From the NCBI RefSeq assembly GCF_027744825.2, contig NC_071334.1:43771437-43835436 (forward strand): a stretch of 64,000 bases of DNA, given 5' to 3'. The notes beneath the pieces are model-generated. The model saw only the letters and a program-made list of their open reading frames with translations, did no database searches and had not been told where the DNA came from. Source of the stretch: Synchiropus splendidus. Lineage: Eukaryota; Chordata; Actinopteri; Syngnathiformes; Callionymidae. Shown here piece after piece: positions 54,032 through 64,000 of this stretch. How positions within the stretch are numbered: the stretch's first letter is position 1; every line of letters starts with the position of its first letter. The position numbers and the translations under genes were made by a program.

Positions 54032-55496
54032 TCAGATAGTGAGCAGACATTCATCCTTCACACGTCAACGACAAAGGCAAAGAAGGCCAGTCCAGGCCTG
54101 CAGAGGGCGACGTGGGGCAGGCGCAAGGCTAGAGACCATGATTCACATAAGCTTGGTAGGAGCTGAGCAACAGCGTGTCGGTGTCTGCGACACTGCTGCG
54201 TCAGCCCAAATCCAGTCACCCGTCACCAGACCAACTCAAAAGCGTGGATAGGACGATCGCGACACCTCGCCATTGCGGCGGCGGCGAGGAGGTGCGATGC
54301 ATTAGAAAGGATAAGGCACTGTGATAAAGCCGAGGTACACGAAATCCCTGACATTCGTTCTGCTCTGCGACATGGCACTGTGGGACAGGAAACGGCTCAA
54401 GCCGCTTCCTCTTAGTGGTGCGTTTTTGGTCCTTCCCAATGAAAAGCACGGGGATTCAAATGAAGACAGGAAAGCTGGTCTGGTAGGGAGCCACGCCGGG
54501 TGGAGACGCCACACAGGCGGGTCGGCTACTGCGTTTTTGGGGCTGCTGAAGACGGTTCTTTTTTTAGATCAAGGTAGGTACAAAATATGTAAGAATTAGA
54601 AAATAAAGAACCACCAAAAGTCGCTGCACATTTGCTGCTAACCACATTTTTAACTGAACTACCAACTTCAACTGAAGGAGGGGTTTTAGAATTTACCTGA
54701 AAGGATGAAAGTAAATTGGTGAAGATTTTCAAAAGGAACCAGAGCAAGTCAGCTTCTGGTTCTTAAACTGCTGACAGGGAGTGGGAGGAAGGAGAAAGAT
54801 GCCACAGTCTTTCTCTTCTAATTATTTTTTTAAGCATCAAAGTTGCCTGCAGCAGGTTGTATGAGAGGGAACTGAACTGACCTCTGTCGTGTTTGAGTCA
54901 TATCGAATGACCCGTCGTCTTCAGCGGTCCCAACACGCATCGGAACTTCACATGAAAAGCTGGCGACAATGTTTGCGCTATTTACATGAGCAGCAGCGTC
55001 TGATTCCACTCGGTTTTTGAATCACTTCTACAACAAATTATTAAAAAAAAAAAAAAAACCTTTGATCTTTTCAAGCGCCCTGCGCGAACTCACACGTGTC
55101 AAGCGTGTGAGAAGAGAAGCGAATAATAGCACCATGTGTTGTGGGGCGACCCGTTGGAGGCAAAGCAGATGTGATATCGGTACAATCGTGTTAGGGAGAA
55201 GACAGCCAGCACTTGAAAGGGATGTCTATGTACAATGGGCCGTGGTGTTTATCTGGGACTTTGCTCTGCTGGGACGGGTGACGTGGATTTGAGCTGCCGG
55301 GCGTCAGCACTAGTGTAAAGAAGGTAAAACCCTCCAGCAGCATTGGACTACAGCACATACATATTATGGGATCACACCACATCCGGGCGGGTGGTCAGTC
55401 AGACACGGACACCCCGTCACCTCCAAGGACGAGACAGAGACGGAGAGACTCACAGCTGGACATGATATGTGAAGAGCAGGAGAGAGGATTGTGGCC

Positions 55497-58400
55497 TCAG
55501 ACAGAGGCGTAAGTGTTGCCCGTGGCGCTGCAGTGGCGGATGGTGGGCGTGCCCATGGAGGGTGTGAGAATGTGTTCGCTGTGGTCCTGTGGCGGCTGAG
55601 GCAGCGAGTGGAGGACGTTCGGCTGGACCACACCCACCACCGGGTGCGAGCCGTCCTCCATAGCGCCCACCTGGATCACCTGAATCACCTCATGCTCCGA
55701 CTTCTCTCGCTTGGGCAGAGGCTCCCCGGAGTCTTCGGTGTCATCGTCCAAGTCACTGTCCATCCCACTGGTCTCATCTGAGTAGAAACGCAGAGGAAGG
55801 TGGAACGTCAAATGACTGAGAGACGTCGGACGTAGCGTAGCGTTTCACGGACAGTGGTTTGTCACACCAAACAAGGATTTTCATTTTGATCTAGTCGCGG
55901 CAAATAATGCAAATAAACTTTTCATGTTAACCATTTGGCCCATTGCACAGCTATTGTTTTAACAATGGATATACTTCAGGATGTGAGGTACAACCGCTAC
56001 CAGCAACAACATCAAAACAATGACGGATGAATCAGAAGGACTTGGGTACATTATCGTAGTTTGAAACTCATTTTTAACAGGAGAAACTTTCATGAATGAT
56101 GCTTGTATCTGAAACCTGCTTCAAGAGTGAGTTTAGTTTGTCACACTGTTACAGGGCTAAACTCCACTTCAGCCCGCTTTACGAGCATTATATTGAGAAC
56201 TGAGCCATTTGAAGTGCTGTAGCACTATCGGGTCCTAAGCCCACCCTCCTCTGACACACATGCACGCAGCACACGCGGGGCCCCTTTAGGCAGAACATTC
56301 GTCTCTTCATGGATTTGATTCCGAAGACTGTTGCAAGTGATCAGAGTGATTACATCAATGCCTTCATAGATATTGCACAACAGAAAAGTCCATTGAATAT
56401 AATCACCCTGGACCCAAAACACACCAAAGATTTTATTTTTCTAAGTACAAATTCACCAGACGTGTCTTTAAATTAAACACTATTATTCCAGTAGAGGGCG
56501 CCACTGTGGCGCTCCAACGCAGTATCAGAGCTGCGTCGATGCAGCGCAGCACTGCTGGACACACCCACTGAGGCATCCTTACTGATCACCAGTAGTCGCC
56601 CTCTCATGTGCTCTTACCTCACGGTGTACTTGAGGAATTACTGCAAGATCCTGCTGCTTGCTTATACAAGCTAAATGGATTGTCCCTCGACTACATCACT
56701 GACCATCAACCTGTTGAATGATCAGTCTTGGCTTTCCCTTTCTCTAAATCCAACCTCCCTTTCAACTTTGACTGATCAAAGAGCAAGTTGGTTAGCACTG
56801 CTTCTGTGTTGAATTTCACAAAACTCTTACCTTTATCCATATTGGAGAGTGACAAGGTGTTGAGACTGTCAAACTGCAAACAAAGGCACAGGGGTTAAGA
56901 GGTTGACGGTGCCCACTTCTACGGCCACGGCAGTCGTACCTCTCCCATCACACCGATGGGCGTCTCTCCGGTTGCTTGAGCCACGCGGTGCTCCACCAGG
57001 TAGAACATGTACTCATCATAGAGCAGGCGGATGAGGTGGAAAGAGCCGAAGCTGGCGGCACTGCGCAGGGTCAGGTCTCTGATCACCATGGAACTGAGGC
57101 AGAAACAGAACCTTGGTCAGCAGACGTTTGCTCATCCGACGGGGTTATGTTATAGGTGCAGACCTGTAGAAGGACCACTTGAGCAGGAACTGTCTGGCCG
57201 CTCTCGGGAAACTGGGCCGGTGCTCATACGGTTTGAGCACTTGGGTGACCACGTTGTCCAGCCAGGCCGCCCACTGCTCCAGAGAGCTCTGCTGCTGCAA
57301 CGTGGCCTTGAAGTCCTGCTCCAAGTGCTGCACCAATCCCTCCTCGCACTGGCACACCCACGAGGCCTGCTCCTGTTTGTCAGAGGGACACCAGGTCATG
57401 CTTGCGCACAGCGACGGACGACCCTGTCGGATATTCCTGTCCTCACCTGCACGTTGGCGAAATCCACTCGGTTGAGATCGCTCAGCATCTGGTTGATCTG
57501 AGACGTGTTCTGCAGCACAGCACGAGCCGCCTGAGCCAGGTGGTTGAGGGACGTGTATCTGCGCAGTGTTTGCGCAAAGGCACTAACAGCAGCAATCTGT
57601 AGAACACACAAGCGTTAACAGTGCTGTACCAAAACACCAGTTCACGCTTCATATGTGCAATGTTAGCACCACAACCGTAGAATCGGAAGTGTGTTGCAGC
57701 AGTTTAGTCAAGTTGCTTTTTTAAATCATAACCGAACAAATAACAGAGCAGAGGGTGAAACAAGGTTTTGGAACCCAACAGGACGCACTTTGTTTGGTTC
57801 AGTTGAAGAGTCATTCATTTGAGGGGTCTATGCAACAGCTGGTGTATAGGACAGGGAGTAACTGGATCAGTTTGCCATGAGTGGTAGGCCACTTCTATCA
57901 TGGGCAACTGGGGAAGAGGTTGTTGACTGGACCAACCTTCTTTATTTTATTTCCATCAATACATTTCAATATGAGTGGTTTGTTCGCACCACAAAACTAT
58001 TGTCCAGTCCTGAGTGCTCAAATAGATAAAATTGTGCCAAAAAGGAAAGGAATGTGAATGAGATACTTCAGAGTAACTGCACGTTTTTGTCATTCTGACT
58101 GAGAAAAAGGCCAAATGTCCAAACTCACCCACACTTGCTGATTCAACATTCTCTTTGCAATGCTTTTTGTTTTGTTCTTTTAAATAGAACCACAACCTTT
58201 TAGAATTGAGATCGTGATTTATAGCCATCAACAGTTGGACTCTATGTACCACCCTGTATTGCTTCCATCTTCTAGCTAGGTAAGACGCTGTTTCTTCAAG
58301 TGAGTTCAAAGACAGCGAGTGACATCACGCAACCTCACACAGTTAAACTTTAATGTTATTTATTTATCCATATAATATTAGAGGATTCATAAAGCTCAAC

Positions 58401-61400
58401 TTTACCACCAGATAATCAAGAGAAAACCTCAAGCTGGAGTTATTTTTTTTCAAACAGTTGAAAGGTTCAGCAGAGATTCAGCATACCTTGGTCTGGATCA
58501 TTCTCTGTGGAATCGCATTCATGGCATTATTTAACCAACCTTCCAGGCTTTTGGCAAAGTTGCGAATGGCTTGAGTCAAGGCACCTTCAGACAACAGATG
58601 ACAAAAACCCAGTTAACTATGACCAAGCATGTGCAGCGAGGTAGGTTGAGAAAAACTGACTGGGAATGGGTCTCAGGACATCAGGAATCAGGATCTCGAC
58701 GAGGGCCTGGTACATGAGATGGTCACAGGTGCTCATCCATTTGAGCACGGCCTCGTTTCTGCAGAGCACCAGCAGCTGCGAATGTGGGAGTCGGGCTTCA
58801 ATCTCACTTATGCTGCTGCGGAAATGGACACGCATGAGTTCCAGACACAACAAATCTTTCAGCTTAATGTTGCATTATTATTATTGATGTTGATTTCTCA
58901 CCTGTTTTCTGTGATTGTTGCTCCCTGGACAGAGTCAGGGGGTGAATAACGCCAAAATGTTTGCCAAAGCTTCTCGATCAGGCTGAACTGGAGGTTGACA
59001 ACGACATCCAGAATCGCCTGAGATAGAGAGGACTCAAGTCAGCACTACAAGACCATCAGCTTGTAGCAGCAATAAAGGAATACAACATTTGGATGGAAAT
59101 GGTTTGCAAAAAGATGAACTTTTCCCAAATTCTCCCATACTGCACGTTCCCCACACAAACCACGTCAAACTTGTATTTCAAAGAATCTGAACCAAGTGTT
59201 CTGTAATGCCTCTCTCCGTATCCGTGCATTTTGTCAACAGACTAGACTATTAAATGAAAACCTATTTTGAGGTTTGAAAATGTCAAACGACAATCTGACC
59301 TCACAGTGCTCTCTGTAAAGGGATTGGAGAGCTTTCACATCGTCAAGGCTGATGTTGTCGATATTGCTCTGCCCGAGGTCCAGCTCCACAAAGTCGGGGA
59401 GAGCGCGTGATGCATCTGTGGGCGCGACAACATTTTAGACTAAATAAAAGCAGGCATTACAAAGGTCACTGGTTTAGTGCTGACCTAAAAATTGCTGGTG
59501 GTGCTGACTCTGTGCGATGACCGTCTGCTCGGCAGCACCAGGATGGTTCTGGCCTCCGCTGGGATAGTTCTCTCCTGGGCTGGTGTCAAACTTTTGGACC
59601 GGCTTAAACCTGCAGCAACAAGCGAATCAGAACCTGAATACCTCAACAATACACTCAACATTTGATGAAGCATCAGTGCATGGTGACGACCTCTGTTTCT
59701 GCTGCACAGGTTGCTGTCTGAGGGCCATGTACTGCATGTCTTCCTGGAGTCTGTTCAGCGGTGAATCCGGTTTTACTCGTATACCATAATAATGATATTT
59801 GGAATTCCCCCTGAAAGAGAAAATGAAATGTATCAAGGCAAGTGATGAAACAAATAGATACTCTTAGAGAGGCCATGCTGACTTGAAAAACCATTAAAAA
59901 CACAGTCATGTAAATAGTCACTGTAAAAATATCGTGGAGACAATTTAAAGTGACACAAAAATAATTGGTATAATATTTCACTTCTGCTTTTATTTGCAAT
60001 ATTTATCAAACTGAATGGGGGAAAATATCAATTTAAGCATGTGCTACACATGTTCAGTGAGTAGATGTCCAAAAGACGCAATGGATTCTTCTTCTTCCTT
60101 CTTCCAGCTTCTCCCTTCAGGGGTGGCCACAGTGGATCATCTTCCTCCATCTCACCCTGTCCTCTGCTTCCTCTTCTCTCAAACCTACAAACCTCATGTC
60201 CTCCTTCACCACCTCCATCAACCTCCTCTTTGGCCTTCCTCTCCACCTTCTGCCTGGCAGGTCCAACCTCAACATCTTCATCTACCAATGTACTGGCTCT
60301 CTCTCCTCTGTACATGTCCAAACCATCTCCATCTAGCCTCTCTGACTTTGTCTCCTAAACACCTGACCACATGTGCTGTCCCTCTGATCTACTGCTTCCT
60401 GATCCTATCCATCCTGCTCACTCCCAGAGAGAAGTTCAGCATTTTTTCCCAGATAGATATTTTGCCCTTTGAGAACAGACTCAGTGAACACAGTTGGTAG
60501 TCGAAGAGCAAGAGCTTAAGAGCCTTGAGGATGGAACAGATGAGATACAGCCACAGCCAGACTTTCACTCTAATTCAATCAATCACTCATTTATTGTTTT
60601 GAGGCATGAAAAAGACTGGCAACTGCCACGTGTTCTTGCATGATTAAAAGGGTCTGTTAACAAATACTCATAGACGTGGCTTTTGAACACCTACTCACTG
60701 AACATGTCAAGCATGTTTCAATCCCCGGCCCCTCCAGTTTGGTCTGGTGAGCTTATAAAAGCACAAGTTCAAAGCCAAACCTTTCCTTTATTTTATTTAA
60801 TAATTGCATAATGTACTATCATACTTTTTTAACCTCTCTATATAAAGCCATTGTAAACTATGAGACACTTCTAGTTTGTCTGACTGTTAATGGTCCAAAT
60901 GAGCAAGCAAAATAAATACCTTGTTCCGAGGCGCCTTGTGCGAAGTCCCATGAAGATGGAGCGGATGAGTTTGCCAAAAGAGGCTGCATTGACAGGGTCC
61001 AGTTTCTGCTCCTGGCAGTGGCGCAGATAGTGATTGTAGAGGGTGGATCGTGGGAGACTGACGCCCTCTGCTGTCTCATAGTTGTCTAACAGCCACTGAA
61101 GCTACAAGAAAAGTGATGGCGTCAATGCGGTGAAGGGCACACAAACTGTCGACATGCCAGCCTGAAAAGTCAGCGCTCTGCAGAGGCATCTCTGAAGCAA
61201 TCAAGTGAGTGTAACTCAAATAGATCTCCAAACCAGCAACGAAAAACAAAACAAATGAAGTACAAGAGGGAGAGAGGAAGAGGAAGCGAGCATCCCAAAG
61301 CAATAGGAGATTAAAGGCGAGCGTTCGTGAAAGCAACTTACATGGCTGTTGAGCAGCGAGCTTCTCTGACTGGATAAACCCTCAGATTTTTGGAGCGTCT

Positions 61401-63902
61401 CAATCGCCATTTCAATCTGATGAACCACGAGGCAGAGAACAACAAAACGTAAGAGGAGGAAACAAAAATGAAAAAAAAAAAATAAGGTGCAGATCTAGAC
61501 CCATCAGAGGACGAGAAACTGGGAAAGCTTACAAAGCGAGCAGCGTTAACTTGAGCGAAGCAGCAGAATAAATCAGATAAGAAGGTAACAAGGATGCACC
61601 CTGGCCTTAGACAGTCAGGTATTTCAAATACATACATTTAAAACCTTACCAATACAAGAGTTCCCCTTCGTCTTGTGTTTGAATTAAAGTCTTTCTGCTC
61701 TGATCTTGCGTCATCATGTTTTTTTGTGAACAAATAATACAGATCAGATTGATCTAAAATAGATTTTGACTATGGCTTCCATGAGTGTGAAAACAGTATT
61801 GTGACATAAAATGATAACACCTTGCTCGCGTGTAGCCCTCATTCTATCCTGTGATGAACAAAGCAACAGCTCTGTCCCCAATCTCAAGCAGCAGACATAC
61901 TTCTATATCATACATGCTCCACCCTCTAAAAGGCTTTGAAATTAGCCCTCGGAGTGAAACCAATTGCTAAGCCTGTTAGAGGGCTACGTGCATATAGAAA
62001 TGAGTTACATCCAGGCAACTGTAACTCTTTCCATTTCCAGCAACTAGTCACTTAATTCATATAGGGTGGTTCTGACAAAGCTCAGGTACAATGTGAGACA
62101 CTCACAGCTTCAAAATCACGAATTATTATTTTCAATAATGGTGGCGAGGATTCTTGCCTAGCATCGCTTTTCCTGCACAGTTTTGGCAGGAGCAAGACAC
62201 CAACCAAGTCGGTGCCCACACAGCACTGGGAACACAGCTGCTAAAATGATTGTCAGATAAGAAACACAGTCGCGAATCAAAGAAGGGGGTGATAACGGAA
62301 TCATGTCAATATGCGCAAACATGTGACCACAGGCACCATATTCATTCCTTTGCTGGAGCACTTTCAAGAAAGCTGGATGCGAACTTCAAATACAAGCACT
62401 GTAGACAGACTCACAGTAGCAGGGGACGCCCGTGCTGTCTGGGTGGCAGGGTGACTGCCGGGGTTTTCCATGAGGTAGGGCCCCGGACTGCTGTTGATGA
62501 CTTGACCCGCAGCCAGGCCCATGTTCATTCCTCCGCTGCCACCTCCTCCGTTGCTGGTCATGCCGTGTGTGGACACCACAGTGGACACCTGTGACGAACT
62601 CCCTTGCGTGTCGAAGTAGCTGCCTCCGCTGTTCTGGCTGTACAGCTGTGGCTCTGAGTATGAGTAGGTTCGTCTGTTCCAATGACAAGTTGGCAGAGAA
62701 GAGTCAGCAGAAACCGACTTGTACTTGCACCTCATCAAGCAAACTGAAGTAGTTGCCCTATTTTCTGTGATGTATGTTTACTGAACATTGACTCTCTTAA
62801 GATTTTCATATCACTAATTTGCTGTGAATGTTGCAGGCTTCTTTTGGAAAGTGATTTGTATTTTAATTGGCATCTTCAGGCTCTCACCCACAACATCTTG
62901 TCTCATCTATGCAGGCTATTTAGAGAGCCTCGTGTGAATAACGGATCACCACTAAAGGTCATCCGTCTGAACGTCGGTGCATTAATCCCTGCAGGCCTGA
63001 CTGGAGGTCAGCATCCATGCGACTTAGCCCTCAGTGAAACGTGGATGTGCAGTTTATCTAGTCAAATCTTCTTGAAATGAACAATGGCTTGGCTGGACTG
63101 ATGGAGGCCAAAGCTGAGCTTAGTTAAAAAGTAGGGACGCTCCGATCAGGGATTTTGCTGCCGATCACTGATACCGATCAGCCAGAGGTCCGATCACCAC
63201 CGATCACTGATACCGATAACATGGATTGACAAATGAATTTGGAATCAAAATGATGAGACCTTCTGTGTACATGATGTGAAAACACGAGCCATTAAATCAT
63301 TTAAATTCAGACACATTTTAATATGCCTCTTCAATGAGGGGTAACAATAGGAGAAAAAACATGTAGAATGCAGCAACTATTCTGTCATAAGGACAACTGG
63401 ACAACATTTCATTTGATGTGAGACGTCGTAGTTTGGTGAGTCTCTTGAGACTTAACTATGTCCGTGAAATATTGACATACTGCTGCGCTAACAGCCAGCT
63501 GTACTAACAGCTGCTGCTGAGGAACCAGCAGTCTCACTTTCATGAGCCCAGAAAACTCTCTGTGCTCCGTCAAGTGCTGGAGCTTTAAATGGCGTGTTTC
63601 ATTTGAAGGCGCCTCCCTGCGCAGGATTTTCCTGTGCATGTGCAGCAGGATACAAAGTTTAAGCGACAGATTAAAAGAATCTTCACGGCTCCAGAGCGCC
63701 AGCTGTCACACATGATCAGTTGTTGTGATCAGCATTCACTGCCACTGAAATCAACTGAAATCACGATGGATGACCGATCGATCGGAGCATTACTATTAAA
63801 AAGACTAACTTACATGTTTCCATTGGTGTAGACGCCACTGTTTTCCTCCACATACTGCACCTGTGCTGGGTAAACATGCTGAACCTGTTGAACAGTCTGT
63901 GT
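55497..63902 (-). CDS. rfx3: RFX3 winged-helix transcription factor (5' part beyond window)
   Basis: This X-box-binding regulator of cilia genes is read right to left. Exons: 63814-63902, 62415-62673, 61342-61416, 60920-61101, 59691-59810, 59485-59609, 59300-59415, 58902-59017, 58661-58815, 58487-58584, 57447-57596, 57164-57372, 56940-57093, 56831-56873, 55497-55777. All phases join, giving 723 aa before TGA. The first visible exon starts [14 protein letters not shown], so about 45 N-terminal residues lie past base 64000. The activation region ([16 protein letters not shown]) is followed by the RFX DNA-binding domain (window residues about 130-217, including [13 protein letters not shown]), then the B, C and dimerisation regions. 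The end [10 protein letters not shown] matches RFX3 (human NTYTAV) and not RFX1 or RFX2. One donor, after QQKQ (GTCGTC), is weak. Confidence 0.93.
55778..56830 (-). other. rfx3: rfx3 last intron
   Basis: About 1 kb. It contains the CTCF-like motif at 56488 and a GC-rich repeat-like block beside it. No coding was recognised. Confidence 0.5.
56488..56502 (+). promoter_or_regulatory. Perfect CTCF core motif in an rfx3 intron
   Basis: CCAGTAGAGGGCGCC fits the vertebrate CTCF core consensus at every position. Motif evidence only. It may be carried by a repeat, because GCGCCACTGTGGCGC beside it is palindromic. Confidence 0.45.
57597..58486 (-). other. rfx3: rfx3 intron between two central exons
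   Basis: About 0.9 kb with no feature recognised. Confidence 0.5.
59811..60919 (-). other. rfx3: rfx3 intron within the DNA-binding domain
   Basis: About 1.1 kb, inserted between LGT-R and GNSKYHYYG. About a third is a LINE 3' tail (60105-60440). The rest shows nothing recognisable. Confidence 0.6.
60105..60440 (-). mobile_element. LINE 3' tail, copy 2 (inverted)
   Basis: On the minus strand it encodes [20 protein letters not shown] and a stop, as in the copy at 25565-26002. It extends further, to CACTGTGGCCACCCCTGAAG and a (GAA)n-like tail, the normal 3' end of the family. It is nearly identical to copy 1 by eye. Confidence 0.7.
61417..62414 (-). other. rfx3: rfx3 intron before the DNA-binding region
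   Basis: About 1 kb, nothing recognised. Confidence 0.5.
62674..63813 (-). other. rfx3: rfx3 intron containing a hAT-like element
   Basis: About 1.1 kb, over half of which is the hAT-like element at 63132-63795. Nothing else was recognised. Confidence 0.6.
63132..63795. mobile_element. hAT-like non-autonomous element, 664 bp, perfect 8-bp target duplication
   Basis: The termini are TAGGGACGCTCCGATC and the inverted GATCGGAGCATTACTA. The octamer TTAAAAAG flanks both sides exactly (63124-63131 and 63796-63803). It lies about 10 bases from the splice donor of the first visible rfx3 exon. A truncated relative is at 49917-50500. Confidence 0.85.
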
Positions 63903-64000
63903 CTAGAAAGACAAGAGAACAAGACAATAAAATACTTTAATTAAATGTAAATAGCTGCTTCCACACCAGGACACTTTCAGTTATTCACTCTCGAGTGTTG
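63903..64000 (-). other. rfx3: rfx3 intron running out of the window
   Basis: Upstream intron sequence with a good polypyrimidine/acceptor (CTTTCTAG) before the first visible exon. The next upstream exon is beyond the window end. Confidence 0.7.

Larger units (their letters stand above)
51075..55496 (-). other. rfx3: rfx3 3' UTR (about 4.4 kb)
   Basis: Non-coding sequence downstream of the stop reaches a minus-strand AATAAA (plus-strand TTTATT at 51094-51099). It contains CA/GT and TA simple repeats and A-rich runs. No gene on either strand was recognised, so I read it as a long 3' UTR. Transcription evidence would be needed to set the end. Confidence 0.5.

Noticed and set aside
60015..60500. 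161-codon plus-strand frame
   Set aside because: It is the reverse of a LINE tail, with simple serine/proline composition caused by a purine-rich repeat.
55497..63902. Identification as RFX1 or RFX2
   Set aside because: The C-terminus [14 protein letters not shown] and the [11 protein letters not shown] region are RFX3-type. RFX2 ends in a different short tail.

Overview
The window is vertebrate nuclear DNA, almost certainly from a ray-finned (teleost) fish. The genes are intron-split vertebrate orthologues with GT/AG junctions. Spacing is compact and the introns are full of fish-type DNA transposons and LINE/SINE scraps. Nothing bacterial, viral or CRISPR-like is present. Four protein-coding genes were rebuilt by joining exons in frame. 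Family names come from remembered protein families, not from a database search.

Layout. (1) About 3.4-31.1 kb, + strand: a p120-catenin-family gene, best read as ARVCF. It has 15 coding exons and 837 codons before the stop, ending in the PDZ ligand DSWV. Its N-terminus is unusually divergent and one exon is an 18-base micro-exon. (2) About 33.1-35.3 kb, + strand: a two-exon BMP10-type TGF-beta ligand of 425 aa with a TATA box, signal peptide, RIRR processing site and 108-residue seven-cysteine mature domain. (3) About 40.1-49.6 kb, + strand: SMAD4, with 11 coding exons, 503 aa and a CpG-rich first non-coding exon. (4) 64.0 down to about 51.1 kb, - strand: RFX3, with 15 coding exons and 723 aa inside the window. 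The most N-terminal part lies beyond base 64000. SMAD4 and RFX3 are convergent.

Functionally, BMP10 is a secreted cardiovascular ligand, and SMAD4 is the common nuclear mediator of signalling by ligands of its class; here the two genes are consecutive on one strand. ARVCF is a cadherin-bound armadillo protein at cell junctions. RFX3 is a ciliogenic transcription factor. Whether these neighbours are co-regulated cannot be told from sequence alone.

The rest of the window is introns and intergenic DNA. It holds several hAT-like non-autonomous elements (two with perfect 8-bp target duplications), a MITE family present in both arvcf and smad4 introns, four LINE fragments (one with an unusual internal deletion), a 143-bp near-palindrome, a roughly 43-bp minisatellite, SINE scraps and simple repeats. 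I found no convincing new biological system. The most unusual items are the divergent ARVCF N-terminus, the bmp10-smad4 adjacency and transposons sitting within 10-20 bases of splice donors.
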